NCBI RefSeq assembly: GCF_012489685.1
Contig: NC_080043.1
Location: forward strand, 58,674,289-58,738,288
Reading direction: 5' to 3'
DNA: 64,000 bases
From: Lotus japonicus
Taxonomy: Eukaryota; Streptophyta; Magnoliopsida; Fabales; Fabaceae
Shown: positions 1 to 10,962 of the stretch, in pieces
Numbering within the stretch: position 1 is the stretch's first letter
How the letters are laid out: each line of letters opens with the position of its first letter
The notes under the pieces: generated by a model
The model's database searches: none
The model's input: the letters and a program-made list of their open reading frames with translations, nothing else
What the model was told of the DNA's origin: nothing
Made by a program: the position numbers and the translations under genes

Positions 1-502
1 CCAGAATAGGCTATTTCGCTCTTAAAGCAACGTTTTGAGTGAGATTTCGAACTCAGGGAAAATTTAAAGATTCTCTTTATTTTTCCATCGACCAGCGTTT
101 CATTTCGGAACTCTGGACTGTACGCACGATAGGTTTCACTTTTCGGATGTCCGCCGACGCTAATTTCTTTGCTTCGAAACCCTATTTTCGAGCAATGGAT
201 GAAGACTTTTTCTATTCGGGACTTCTAAAGAAGATTCCGTCCGCGTTGCCAGACTTGTTTCGACGTTTCCAAACTTTCTTCAGTTGGAAGTTTTGTCGTT
301 TGAGCATCACAGCAAAAAGTAGTTTTTCGGGGCAGATTAACCGACACCGCTTTTGAGTTTTTCGATATCGTTTTTCCCAAATCCTAGATATTTGTTTTGA
401 GTTCTGGAATTCCGACGCCAGAATCTCTCTTAGAATTTCTCGGTGATCGTGCTGCAAAAATCGGAATCGCGAAATTTTCATTTTCCCGCGATTTCACCCG
501 CC

Positions 503-510
503 TATAAATA
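503..510 (+). promoter_or_regulatory. TATA box of the chromovirus LTR
   Basis: TATAAATA within 'cctataaatagcgcg', at the position equivalent to the TATA-like run in the element F LTRs (near 36472 and 42986). It probably marks the U3/R promoter. Assigned by similarity of position only. Confidence 0.45.
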
Positions 511-2432
511 GCGCGAAAAAGCAAAATCCTCTCATTTTCTTTCCATTTGTGGCTGATTTCGTGGGGAGCAAGGGGGGAGGGGATTTCCGCGAAAACTTGA
601 CCAATCTTCGTGCAGTTCGTCCCTACTTCTAGGTATCGAGGTAACTATCATGAATCCTGCCTCTGATTTCTGTTTCTGCTGAGTTTCTGAAGTCGTTTCT
701 GTGCTCTAAGTTTTGAGCTTTTTCTAAAATTGTCCGATTTCTCTGATTTCTCGCTTGGGTTATGTTCCTTATGTTCCCCTGAGTCTAAAACCTCTGTCAG
801 TAAACTCTGATTGCGATTCAGTTGCCCAGGATCTGAAAAATTGACTCAAAACTCTTTTTGTCTCACATTTCGAAACTTTATTGTCGTAAAGCTATAATCT
901 GACTTCGTGCCTTTAGGATTTGTTGTCACGGATGTCATGAGGATCGTTGCTGTCAAATTTGTTTTCAGAACTGATAACTTTGAAGTTTTGAGCCTTTATT
1001 TTGGACCAAAATGCCCCTGCGTAGTCGTATTTCGACCCGATTGTCCGAAAATTGTTCTGACAGTTTCTTTGCCTTAGTTTTACCCTAAAACTACCTTGTA
1101 AACTGATTTGATCGAAGAAAAAGAGCCGAAGCCCTTTTCTCCTTATGGCCGTGGGCTATTTCCTAAGGGGGGGGAGTTTTTCGTTTTCGAAAACTTGTCC
1201 TTTCGTACCCGTTTGTCGTATTCTGAAGCTTTGATGCTTTGTCTATCGTTTATGTATTGTATTGCGATCGAACTAATCGATTTTGTGTGGATTCTGCTTT
1301 GTTTTTCCTCCGAGGTTCAGTTGAAGGAACTTTGGAAGTTTCAAGGCATTCCTGTGAAGGAGATTTGATTTGCGAAGCTGGATCTGCTCGAGGTTAGGGC
1401 AACTTACTATATATTAGCTATGACTGCATGATAGGCGTCGATAAATTCGACTTATGTTTTATCTGATGTTGTTTTGATGATGAGTTGATGTTATGATGCT
1501 TTTCCATACTTGTGATGTTGTGCTTTTGTTGGATTGAGCGTTTTGACGCAATTTCGGAGTGGAGATTCATTGATCTGGTGATCTTTGATATTTCGGGTTG
1601 GATGAACAACCCTAGGCAAGTCCAAATGTGGGGTTTGAGACTTAGCCATATGTTGGAATTCTTAGACTTTCCCCGGGAAATGTATTTTGGGTGGTTGATC
1701 TTTGAAAACTTAGAATGATAGAGCTTTGAAAAACTAAAGACTTGGGAAACTTAGACTTTGAGAAATAAACTCATAACTTGACTAATTTGAATTGAAACAA
1801 TTTTTATAAACGTTTAAGCATAGGAGAACTGAAGGGGAAAATATTTACGAAAGGCGGGGAAAAGTCGACTTATGTTGTGGGTTAGGAGAGTTTGGAATTG
1901 GGGAAAGCCACTGAGGTGAGCTATGGTGATGATTGAAAGTCACCGAGTACTCTAGTACTCCTGGTAGTGTTGTTCGAGTCGTGTTGTATTGACCGGCACA
2001 GACTCTGGGTTTTGTTTGTGGGTTTTGTGGTGGGAGTTGTGTTGTATTGACCGACACTAACTCCAAGTCGTGTTGTATTGACCGACACTGACTCTGGTTT
2101 TGATAATCATATTGCACACGTGCATATACGCGATGAAGTGCCAAGCAGAGTACTTCGGTATAACAGGAAGTAACGATCAGCCATGCAGAGTTGAATCGGT
2201 CCTGACTATATCTGGCACAACAGGAGGTAACGATCATCCATGTAGAGTTGCATCGTGCCTGTTGATGTTCGGCATAGCAAGCAGAAATGGTCAAACCATG
2301 TAGAGTTTGTATCGTCTTGACTATAGCCAAAGGTGATAAGCGACGCCCGAGCAGAAATGGTTAAACACGAGGCCAGTGTTACGACCGTCTCGAGGTGCCC
2401 AGCCTATAAGTGGCAATACCATTGGTTTGTCC

Positions 2433-2766
2433 CGTCGCCAAGCAGAGTGACGTCGTTGATTTGTCCCGTCGCCAAGCAGAGTGACGTCGTTGACTTGTTC
2501 CGTCGCCAAGCAGAGTGACGTTGTTGATTTGTTCCGTCGCCAAGCAGAGTGACGTCGTTGATTTGTCCCGTCGCCAAGCAGAGTGACGTCGTTGACTTGT
2601 TCCGTCGCCAAGCAGAGTGACGTTGTTGATTTGTTCCGTCGCCAAGCAGAGTGACGTCGTTGATTTGTCCCGTCGCCAAGCAGAGTGACGTCGTTGACTT
2701 GTTCCGTCGCCAAGCAGAGTGACGTTGTTGATTTGTTCCGTCGCCAAGCAGAGTGACGTTATTCGG
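2433..2766 (+). repeat. 34-bp tandem array inside the LTR, 10 copies
   Basis: The unit starts 'cgtcgccaagcagagtgacg' and recurs every 34 bases at 2433, 2467, 2501 and so on. The linker after the core cycles through three versions (gatttgtccc, gacttgttcc, gatttgttcc), so there is a 102-bp higher-order period repeated about three times. Because 34 is not a multiple of 3, the array is open in all three minus-strand frames and yields overlapping repetitive ORFs that are not genes. Confidence 0.92.
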
Positions 2767-4986
2767 GTTTGTGTCAGCATATTCTGCAGTGACACAATGC
2801 ATCTTATTATGATTTGATGTTGATTAACATTGTTACGTGTTTTGGTGATTGAATTGTGTAAGAGATTCGATAACATGCTATGTATATACCTTAGGGTAGG
2901 CAATACATAACTTATATGTATATATACAACATATATATATATATACCCCTTTTATCGCATGTTGATTGTATATCTATTGTATTCTGTAAGTTGACCCTAG
3001 CGCCTTGGCTTTGTTTGTATGTTTGTGCTTGGGCGGTCGGCCTGCTGCCAGGCGTCCGTCAGCCGGTTCGTGATGATTCGTTGTGCGGGAAAGACCCGGA
3101 GCGGAACGACTATTACTGAAGCTTTCGACGAGGACCCGGACTTCATGACTGTTCGAGGAGGGTCGATGATAGTAGTGTGGGTTATGGGTGGTTAGAGCCT
3201 TTTGAGTTAGTTGTTACTGTAATAGCTCTGATTCGTCATTCATATTTTGGGACAGGGTAGGTTCCCGACGCATGGCTTTTGTGTGGTCCTCTTACTGAGG
3301 GATCACAGTGAGTCAGTCGGACCATAGGGGTCTTTGCTTAGGCCATTTTGAGGCCGACTTCCTCCTAGTGGTTTGTAATTATGATTTTCTCACTCACACA
3401 TCTGGATATGTAACTATTTGCCTACGGGCACACTACTTTGGAGTCACTGCGAGTGCGCGTGACATGGGAGTGCAGCTGAGGCTGTACATGTGTAAATATT
3501 TGTGTGTTGGTTGGGTTTTGTCTTTATTTTCTATTGCTTGATTTAAAAGGTATCAAACGAAAAAATTACCTGTTTTCAGCGTAAAGTCTATTTTTGGTTA
3601 CTAAAGTGACACCTGGAAATCGGGGTGTTACAGGAAAGTTTGATGGGACGGACCGAGGTTCGTACCCTATTATTGTTTTATGGATCAAGACCTTCTCTAA
3701 GGAAAATGAGTTTGAAAATGATATTGGAAAAACCCCATTTGAATTCATGTAAGAACTTGGGTTGTTCTGTCTAAGGCAAGAAGGGCTTTTAATGAGGCAT
3801 TGTGCCCGGCCAGCTTACCTGGGAACTTCTCGGGCCATTACTTGGGTGATGATGGACCTTTTGTTTTGAGACCTTCTCCAGGGAATCATTGGAATTATGG
3901 GATCTTTGAAACTAATAGGATTAGAGACGAAACTTAAACAATTTCATAATGAACCTCCATAATGTATTAAACAACCTCAAAACCCTTAATAAAATGATAA
4001 AAGACTCAAACGAAAGTTTAGGGCTCGAATATTAGTTTCGAAAAATGAGAAGTGTCGTCGAGTCCAAGTCTTGAGGAAACTACAAGTTTCCGAGTATGCT
4101 TATACTCTTTCGCTCGATGAGCAGTTTAATGTTTGGCTATCTAAAGTTTAGCCGGAGACTATAAGTTTCCAAGTACTTCGGTACCTTTTCGCTCGATGAG
4201 CAGTTTATTGATTGGCTATCTAAAGTTTAGCCGGGAACCATGAGTTCCAAAGTACATTCTTCTTCTTTTGATTAATTCATTTTGTCGCAGAATCGACATT
4301 TGCCTTAGGGTAGGCTTTTTAGAGACATTAAGTTAGTTAGAACACGTGGCGACGTGTCGAGTAAGGGCTTCTCACTGAATCTCTAGTTAATGCTTAGGGT
4401 TGATGCTTTCGACATTGTTTACTGTTTATGCACTGGATTGCGTGTGATTGGAAAATGTTTTCTAAGGCTTCGGCTGACAATGTAGATGATTCATCTACTG
4501 AATGTTTTTGAGATTGTCTTACATGCTATGTGCTATGTGGGTAATCTAGGATGTGTGGTGCATGCTTTATATGCTAAGTGCTAAGTGTTTATGATGCGAT
4601 TTATTGATATATGACATGTTGTTGATTGTGATAATTTAAATATGCTCTGTACTGGAATCTGAGTTTCTGAATGGTGAGAATAGCGGGCAGGTCATGCCGA
4701 TTTTATTTTGAGAGTTTTGAGAAAGTTTGATAGGACGAACGAGGTTCGGGCCTTAATTTTGTTTAGTGGATCGAGACATCCTCTGGAAGCGACTTGGGAT
4801 TGGGAGATCCTGAAAATGTGTAAGACTTGCGATAAGACAAAATGGAATCTATTTTATAAAGAAAATTCATAAGACCTTAAATAACCTCAAAATCTTTAAG
4901 TAATGATAACAACCTCGAAGGAAGGCATTGGAAGTCAAATCATAGTTTTGGAAAAACGAGGAGTGTCGTCGGATCCAAGTGTTGAG

Positions 4987-5141
4987 TTTGTTGTTGTGCT
5001 GTTGGAGCAGCGTTTGTTGTTGTGCTGTTGGAGCAGCGTTTATTGTTGTGCTGTTGGAGCAGCGTTTATTGTTGTGCTGTTGGAGCAGCGTTGTTATTGT
5101 GCTGTTGGAGCAGCGTTTGTTGTGGTGCTGTTGGAGCAGCT
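4987..5141 (+). repeat. 26-bp tandem array, 6 copies
   Basis: 'gttggagcagcg' recurs at 5001, 5027, 5053, 5079, 5105 and 5130, with the spacer 'tttgttgttgtgct' and small variants. It sits in the part of the LTR where other copies carry different minisatellites. Confidence 0.92.
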
Positions 5142-5454
5142 ATGTGTCGTTATGAAGTGTTGTCTTTTGGTCGCAGAATCGACTTTTACCTTAGGGTAAG
5201 CTTTAGAGACTTTAACTTCCCTAGAACACGTGGCGACGTGTCGAGTGAGGACGGAGACGTTGTTTGACTAATCATTTTGCATACATGCAACATTAATGAG
5301 GTATTAACACAGGACGTCTCTGGACCTCGTCGGTTTCCAAAAATGGTCATAAGACCCGGAATGCCGTGTAAGAGCGTTTGTAGACGACTCTTGTAGCAGA
5401 TCCGAAATGGCAGACCTACGGGTTTACTGCTGATCTGGCTACCTTGGTTTGGTG

Positions 5455-5815
5455 TAAGAGACACGCGGGCAGAAATGGTCCCACCGTTGCTGGTGCTAGG
5501 ATTGACCCGTTGATGTCCATCCCAGAGGCACGCGAGCGGAATGGTCCCACCGTTGCTGGTGCTAGGATGACTCGTTGTTGTCCATACCTTTGTTTGGTGT
5601 AAGAGGCACGCGGGCAGAAATGGTCCACCGTTGCTGGTGCTAGGATTGATCCGTTTGATGTCCATCCCAGAGGCACGCGAGCGGAAATGGTCCCACCGTT
5701 GCTGGTGCTAGGATTGACTCGTTGTTGTCCATACCTTTGTTTTGTGTAAGAGGCACGCGGGCAGAAATGGTCCCACCGTTGCTGGTGCTAGGATTGATCC
5801 GTTTGATGTCCATCC
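5455..5815 (+). repeat. Two-type alternating tandem array
   Basis: Five copies of 'caccgttgctggtgctagga' alternate between a form preceded by 'gtaagaggcacgcgggcagaaatgg' -like sequence and a form preceded by 'cagaggcacgcgagcgg'. This makes a higher-order repeat of roughly 145 bases. Overlapping minus-strand ORFs here are products of the repeat. Confidence 0.85.
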
Positions 5816-6765
5816 GTTTCCGGAATGCATTTGGTTAACTGGGTTAACCGTCATTTGCATATCATGCAACATGCATACTAATTTAGTTGGCGAATGTGAT
5901 TGTTATTTGTTATTCCTATTTGGAACATGCTAAATGTCATGATTGTTGTTTATGTTATTGTGGAATGTGCAACCCTAGGATGTTATCCCTAGCTATAAGC
6001 CTAAGTGGCTATTTCCTTATCTATATCTATCGGTGGTATTATTTATATAATTCTTTGGAGTTGACCCTCGCGTCTTCTGTGTGTGCTTTGGCGAACAAAC
6101 GCCCTTTGTCAAATGTCTTTGGCGGGCTGATTCATGATGGTTCATCCTTCGGGAGGAACTAGGGTTGAGATGCGGGAACTGGAGCGTATCGCGGTTGCGA
6201 GAGGAGGACGGATGGTGTAGTATGTAGACTAGGTCGTTCTGGATTTCGAATTCGGACGACGATCATGCTAGCATGTAGGATTGAGTGTTAGTGTGAGCTC
6301 CTCGAGATGGGATTAGAGTAGGAGTAGAGTCTTAGCTCTGAACATCATTTGTTTTCTTTGGGACAGGGTAGTTTCCCACCTATAGCTTTTTGTGTGGTTT
6401 CTTTACGGGAATCACAGAGAGTTGGTTGGACATAGGGGATCTTGTTTCAGGCCGATGGGCTAGCTCATTCTCAGTTTTGAGGGATGGTGTTGCGGACACT
6501 TCACCCTTTTCATTTGGTTTGTATATATTGCCTACGGGCGTTGCACTTTTCTTTCCGTCACTGGAGGTTACTCGTGACGAGGTGGTTACTTACAGCGGGG
6601 GCTGTCTATATATTGTATATTAGTTCTATTGCTTTTCGCTTTTGGGTTTTATTAAATTCAGTCTTGTCTTAGTTATTATATCAAAAAAATATATATATTA
6701 ACGTTTTTCCGCATTAAGTTTACTTTTGGTTACTAAAGTGACGCCACCGAAATCGGGGTGTTACA

Positions 6766-8634
6766 ACTTGGGATTGGGAGACCCTGCAAATGTATAAGAC
6801 TTGCGATAAGACAAAATGGAATCTATTTTATAAAGAAAATTCATAAGACCTTAAATAACCTCAAAATCTTTAAGTAATGATAACAACCTCGAAGGAAGGC
6901 ATTGGAAGTCAAATCATAGTTTTGGAAAAACGAGGAGTGTCGTCGGATCCAAGTGTTGAGGAGTTTGGTAAGTTCTGAGTATGTTGGTACTCCTTCGCTC
7001 GTTGAGCAGTTTGTTAGCCATCCAAGGGATGAGCCGAGAAGCTTCACTGAGGCATGAGACCTTGTGAATGCGTGATACTCCACTGAGGCGTGAGACCTTG
7101 TGGAAAGCATGGACCTTCACTGAGGCGTGAGACCTCGTGAACAGCATGAAGCTTCACTGAGGCGTGAGACCTTGTGAATGCGGGATACTCCACTGAGGCG
7201 TGAGACCTTGTGGAAAGCATGGAACTCCACTGAGGCGTGAGACCTTGTGAGAGCATGAAACTTCACTGAAGCGTGAGACTTCGTGAGAGCATTGATGACC
7301 CGAAGAGTCATCGTGAGTGGTTGCACTCATTTTATGATTATTGTATTTTGTCGCAGAATCGACTTTACCTTAGGGTAAGCTTTTAGAGACATTAATTTAG
7401 CTAGAACACGTGGCGACGTGTCGAGTGAGGTCGGAGACGTTGTTTGGCTAATCACTGCATTGCATGCACTCATTAAGTGGTTTAAACACGGGGAGATACC
7501 GGACCACGGCGGATTCCAAAATTGGTTATAAGACCAGGATTTCCGCGTAAGAGCACTGCTAGGTGACTCTTAGTAGCAGACTGAAATGGCAGGCCTTCGG
7601 GTTTTATGCTGATCTGACTACATGATGATGTTGGAGTAAGAGGCATCACGGGCCGAAATGGCACCACCGTGGCTGGTGAAGGGCTGATCCGATGATGTCC
7701 ATCCGTTCCGGATTGCATATTGGTTGACTGGGTTAACCTGCATATCATTTCATGCAACATGCATACTGACATAGTTGATGAGTGTGTGTTAGTTCTACTT
7801 GATGCATGTTAACCGTGATTTACAGTCGTTATATTCTTTGTGGAAATATGCAACCCTAGGATTTTATCCCTAGTTATAAGCCTAAGTGGCTATTATCTTA
7901 TTTATATTTATTAGTGCTATTATTTACATAATTCTTTGGAGTTGACCCTCGCGTCTTCTGTGTGTGCTTTGGCGAACAAACGCCCTTTGTCAGATGTCTT
8001 TGGCGGGCTGATTCATGATGGTTCATCCTTCGTAGGGAACTAGGGTTGAGATGCGGGAACTGGAGCGTATCGCGGTAGCGAGAGGAGGACGGATGGTGTA
8101 CATAGACTAGGTCGTTCTGGATTCAGATTCGGGGACGATCCTGCTAGCATGTAGGTTTTAGTGCTGGTGTGAGCTCCTCGAGATGGGATTAGTGTAGGAG
8201 TAGAGTCTTAGCTCTGAACATCATTTGTTTCTTTGGGGACAGGGTAGTTTCCCACCTATAGCTTTTTGTGTGGTTCTTTACGAGAATCACAGAGAGTTGG
8301 TTGGACTTAGGAGGTCTTGCTTCAGGCCGATGGGCCAGCTCATTCTCAGTTTTGAGGATGGTGTTGCGGACACTTGACCTTTCTTGTGGATTGTACCGTT
8401 TGCCTTCGGGCGTTACACTTTTCTTTCCGTCACTGGAGGTTTACTCGTGACGAGGTTACTACTACAGCGGGGGCTGTTTATATATTGTATATTAGTTCTG
8501 ATTATTGTTATTGTTGGGTTTTATTTTAATTCAGTCTTGTCTTAGTTATTATCAAAAAAAAAAAAAATATTCACGTTTTTCCATTAAGTTTATTTTGGTT
8601 ACTAAAGTGACGCCACCGAAATCGGGGTGTTACA
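6766..8634 (+). mobile_element. Truncated chromovirus LTR (3' half)
   Basis: It starts at 'acttgggattgggagaccctg', equivalent to 37808 in the F LTR, and continues collinearly to the LTR terminus 'gaaatcggggtgttaca' at 8634. The first half of this LTR is not present upstream in any collinear form. Confidence 0.75.
7035..7300 (+). repeat. 'cactgaggcgtgagaccttgtg' tandem array
   Basis: About eight copies of a 30-37-base unit with the core 'cactgaggcgtgagaccttg', spacer length varying. The same array type occurs in both F LTRs (38089-38330 and 44603-44844), so this copy belongs to the F subfamily. Minus-strand ORFs rich in 'RSHASV' or 'KVSRLS' are repeat products. Confidence 0.9.
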
Positions 8635-8758
8635 TTCGGGCCTTGTCGTTGTTTTGATGGATCGAGACCTTCTCTGGGAATTACTTGGGATTATGGGATC
8701 TTTTGAAACTTATTAAGATTTGAGATAAAACTAAATGGGAACTATTTTACAAGAAAAA
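8635..8758 (+). mobile_element. Further chromovirus LTR fragment, cut by the gap
   Basis: The sequence 'ttcgggccttgtcg...gatcgagacc' is mid-LTR sequence equivalent to about 37760-37870 in F, again placed directly after an LTR terminus. It runs into the run of N. Confidence 0.65.
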
Positions 8759-8858
8759 NNNNNNNNNNNNNNNNNNNNNNNNNNNNNNNNNNNNNNNNNN
8801 NNNNNNNNNNNNNNNNNNNNNNNNNNNNNNNNNNNNNNNNNNNNNNNNNNNNNNNNNN
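8759..8858. other. Assembly gap, 100 N
   Basis: Exactly 100 undetermined bases, a conventional size for a gap of unknown length. The missing sequence should hold the 3' end of element A (end of ORF3, polypurine tract, 3' LTR) and the junction with the chromovirus LTR. Confidence 0.99.
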
Positions 8859-10519
8859 GGATGGTAATGGGAGAGGTTGGTTCATCTGGCCTAGAGGGTT
8901 GGTTCTGAAGCAAATTCCAGAGAGGTGCTTCAGTAGGAGAAGGTTGAAAAAATGAAGACCTTGGGGAATGTGGTAGAGAGGTGGTTTGTGCAGCTGGTTG
9001 GGACTCAGGAATAGGGGTGAGTGGATTTGAAGATTGTTTGAGCATGGCTGATATGGGGAGTGCATCAAATAAATTCAAATCATCATCAGAAGCAACTGCA
9101 GACTTACTTGATTGTGCTGATGATCTTGTCACTCTGGCAGGAGTTTCAATCCTTCTGATCACTTCAGCAGCTGGTTCCACCCGAGTAGGCTTCACCACAA
9201 TTCTGACCTGCTTCTTCTTCTTCTTAGGAGAAGGAGGACCATCCTCATTATCACCATCATCACCATCATCGGGCTTGCTGGTTTCATCATGTTTTCTCTT
9301 AGATTGACCAGCCTTCTTCTTTTGGTCAGAGGGACATCTGATTCCTCAGAAGATTCTTCTAGGATCATCTTCCTCTGAAATTTCTTCTTGATAGGAGAAG
9401 GAAACTCTGGAGCTGGCGGCAGTCTGCTGAAGAATTCATCGAGATCAATTTCATAGCCTTGAGCCCTTAGGTCTTCAACATAGCACCTAATGGCTTCAGG
9501 ATTGTCTGCCTGTGTCCACAGAGGGTAGTCATTCAGAGGCACCCTTCTACTTCTGATTTCAGAAGATGTGTCTTCATGGGCAGGAGCAATCTTCTTCTTG
9601 ACTAGGCCCATTTTCTTTAGAGAATTCGCAGTGAAGACATCACTAACAATGGTGGTCAGATCCTCTGTGCATCCAGCATTTACCAGATCTTGAATGAGGT
9701 CACTCTCAATGAAGAGATCAGACAACAGTCTCCCAAAGGGAATATATTTGATTGCTGACTTGATGGAGGCAGTGGTACGAGACTTCCGGATACACTCCTT
9801 CAAGTAGGAGAACAGGAAGTAGGGAAGGCAGATCTTCTTCTTGGCTTGGATGAAGAACAACATCGCCTTCTGGTTGAAGTTGATGTAGTCTGGGGAACTG
9901 TCCTTTGGTCTCTGGTTTATGCAGTGGAGCAAAATCTTGTGCCAGATCCTGAGCTTGGGATGAAGGTCCATCACTTTGTAATTAGTCTTGCCCGGTTTGT
10001 AATTGGTGTACAGGGCCTTGTTGGTCTCATCCTTCGTCTTGGGTTTCAGCTTCGATTCAGTGAATTGGAAACGATACCCAAGAGCAGTTTCTGCACCCAG
10101 CAGGTTCACGAAAGACTTCTCTGTAATGATGATCTTTCTTCCAAGAATGTGAGATACCACCTGAGTATCATCGCAGTCGGCGTGCTTCCAGAATTCCTTG
10201 ATCAGTTTGTCATACACCGGTCCTCGAAGCCTGTTGAAGTAATTTCCCCAACCTTGAACTTGGACTTCAGGACGAAGATCATACCCATTTGTAGCAAGGT
10301 TGTCGAGGTCGAATCTCCATTCTGCCAGTACTTGAAGTTCCTCAGGAGCATATACGCAGTGAACGACACAGCCCCGTTCTGCAATCGGAATAATCTGCTC
10401 TTGAGCTTGACCTTGATCTTGAGTCGGATTCTCAGGACCCTTTGACCTGTTGCTAGACCAACTACCATATGAGGGAACTGGGTTGCATCTGCAGTAGCTC
10501 TTCTGGTTTGACTCACCAT
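8859..10519 (-). pseudogene. ORF3 (env-like position) of element A, frameshifted
   Basis: It reads from an ATG at 10519 (protein start MVSQTRRATADATQ) through at least three frame segments: 10519-10202, 10217-9330 approximately, and about 9330-8859. The frame changes near 10215 (where the first segment stops) and near 9330. The protein is rich in helix-forming residues in the first two thirds, then has a basic/acidic Lys-Arg and Asp-rich stretch and a Ser/Pro-rich tail. It resembles the plant transposon ORF placed after pol in SIRE-type elements. I see no signal peptide, transmembrane segment or other envelope feature, so 'env-like' here means position only. It is cut by the gap. Confidence 0.6.
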
Positions 10520-10962
10520 TTTTGGAGCGGTTGAAGTTTTAGGTAGAATATGAAGGTTGAAAGATGAAGAGAGATCGAGAGAGAAATCGAGGATAAGCGG
10601 TTTTGAAATAGCAAGAGAGAGAGAGAGTAAAAACCGGAAGTGAAGGAGATCGTGTGTGTATAGTGGGTTTTGACAAATAACCGTTGTTGATTCAAAAAGC
10701 AATTTAAAATCAACGGTTGAAAATTAAAGATAGATAGTAACAGTAAATACACATATCACACACAAGAGAGAAGCATATCTACACGCAACATGACAGACTG
10801 TCACACGGGCACAAGGAACTATGCATCAGAAATACTGACACACGTGTTGCTCTCTCAGCTTCAGAGTCAGTACCAATGGGTACACACACTCTGATTGAGT
10901 TACCTTCTGGACTAGACATCTTCTGATCAAGAAGTATCATAGTCAGAGGTTCTGATCCATCT
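10520..10962 (-). other. Pol-ORF3 spacer of element A
   Basis: No ORF of note. It contains pyrimidine/purine-rich runs (10590-10640, 'gagagagagagagag') just upstream of the ORF3 start on the minus strand, and otherwise shows nothing recognisable. Confidence 0.5.

Larger units (their letters stand above)
1..3632 (+). mobile_element. Chromovirus (Tekay/Del-like) LTR, 5' end outside window
   Basis: This is a long LTR related to the two complete LTRs of element F further right. It shares the order of blocks seen there: a promoter-like part, a middle part, an internal tandem array, a block around a 'cgcagaatcgac'-type motif in most copies, and the terminal 'aatcggggtgttaca'. A TATA-like TATAAATA lies at 503-510, where F has a similar 'tttatatatagc'. 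The sequence is clearly diverged from F, so it is another subfamily or an older copy. The LTR start (TGTAAGACC in F) is not in the window. No coding region is supported; the short ORFs are chance. The join at 3632/3633 runs straight into the middle of another LTR copy. Confidence 0.75.
3633..6765 (+). mobile_element. Rearranged chromovirus LTR copies
   Basis: The sequence resumes in the middle of the LTR ('gaaagtttgatggga', compare 37738 in F), runs through the tandem-repeat block to 'aacacgtggcgacgtgtcgag' near 4350, then jumps back to the upstream block 'gggcttctcactgaatctc' (compare 37381) and runs to a proper LTR terminus at 6765. The parts are therefore a partial duplication of LTR sequence rather than one collinear LTR. 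No LTR start and no internal coding region are visible. Confidence 0.7.

Noticed and set aside
2321..2903. Three overlapping long minus-strand ORFs with repetitive protein (NDVTLLGDG..., RRHSAWRR...)
   Set aside because: They are the three frames of the 34-bp tandem array; the unit length makes all frames open. There is no start context or domain.
2433..7300. Regularly spaced repeats that could suggest a CRISPR array
   Set aside because: The repeats are head-to-tail minisatellites without unique spacers, in a plant LTR.
8859..10519. Element A ORF3 as a true envelope gene
   Set aside because: No signal peptide or membrane segment is visible, and the frame is broken at least twice. Only its position is env-like.
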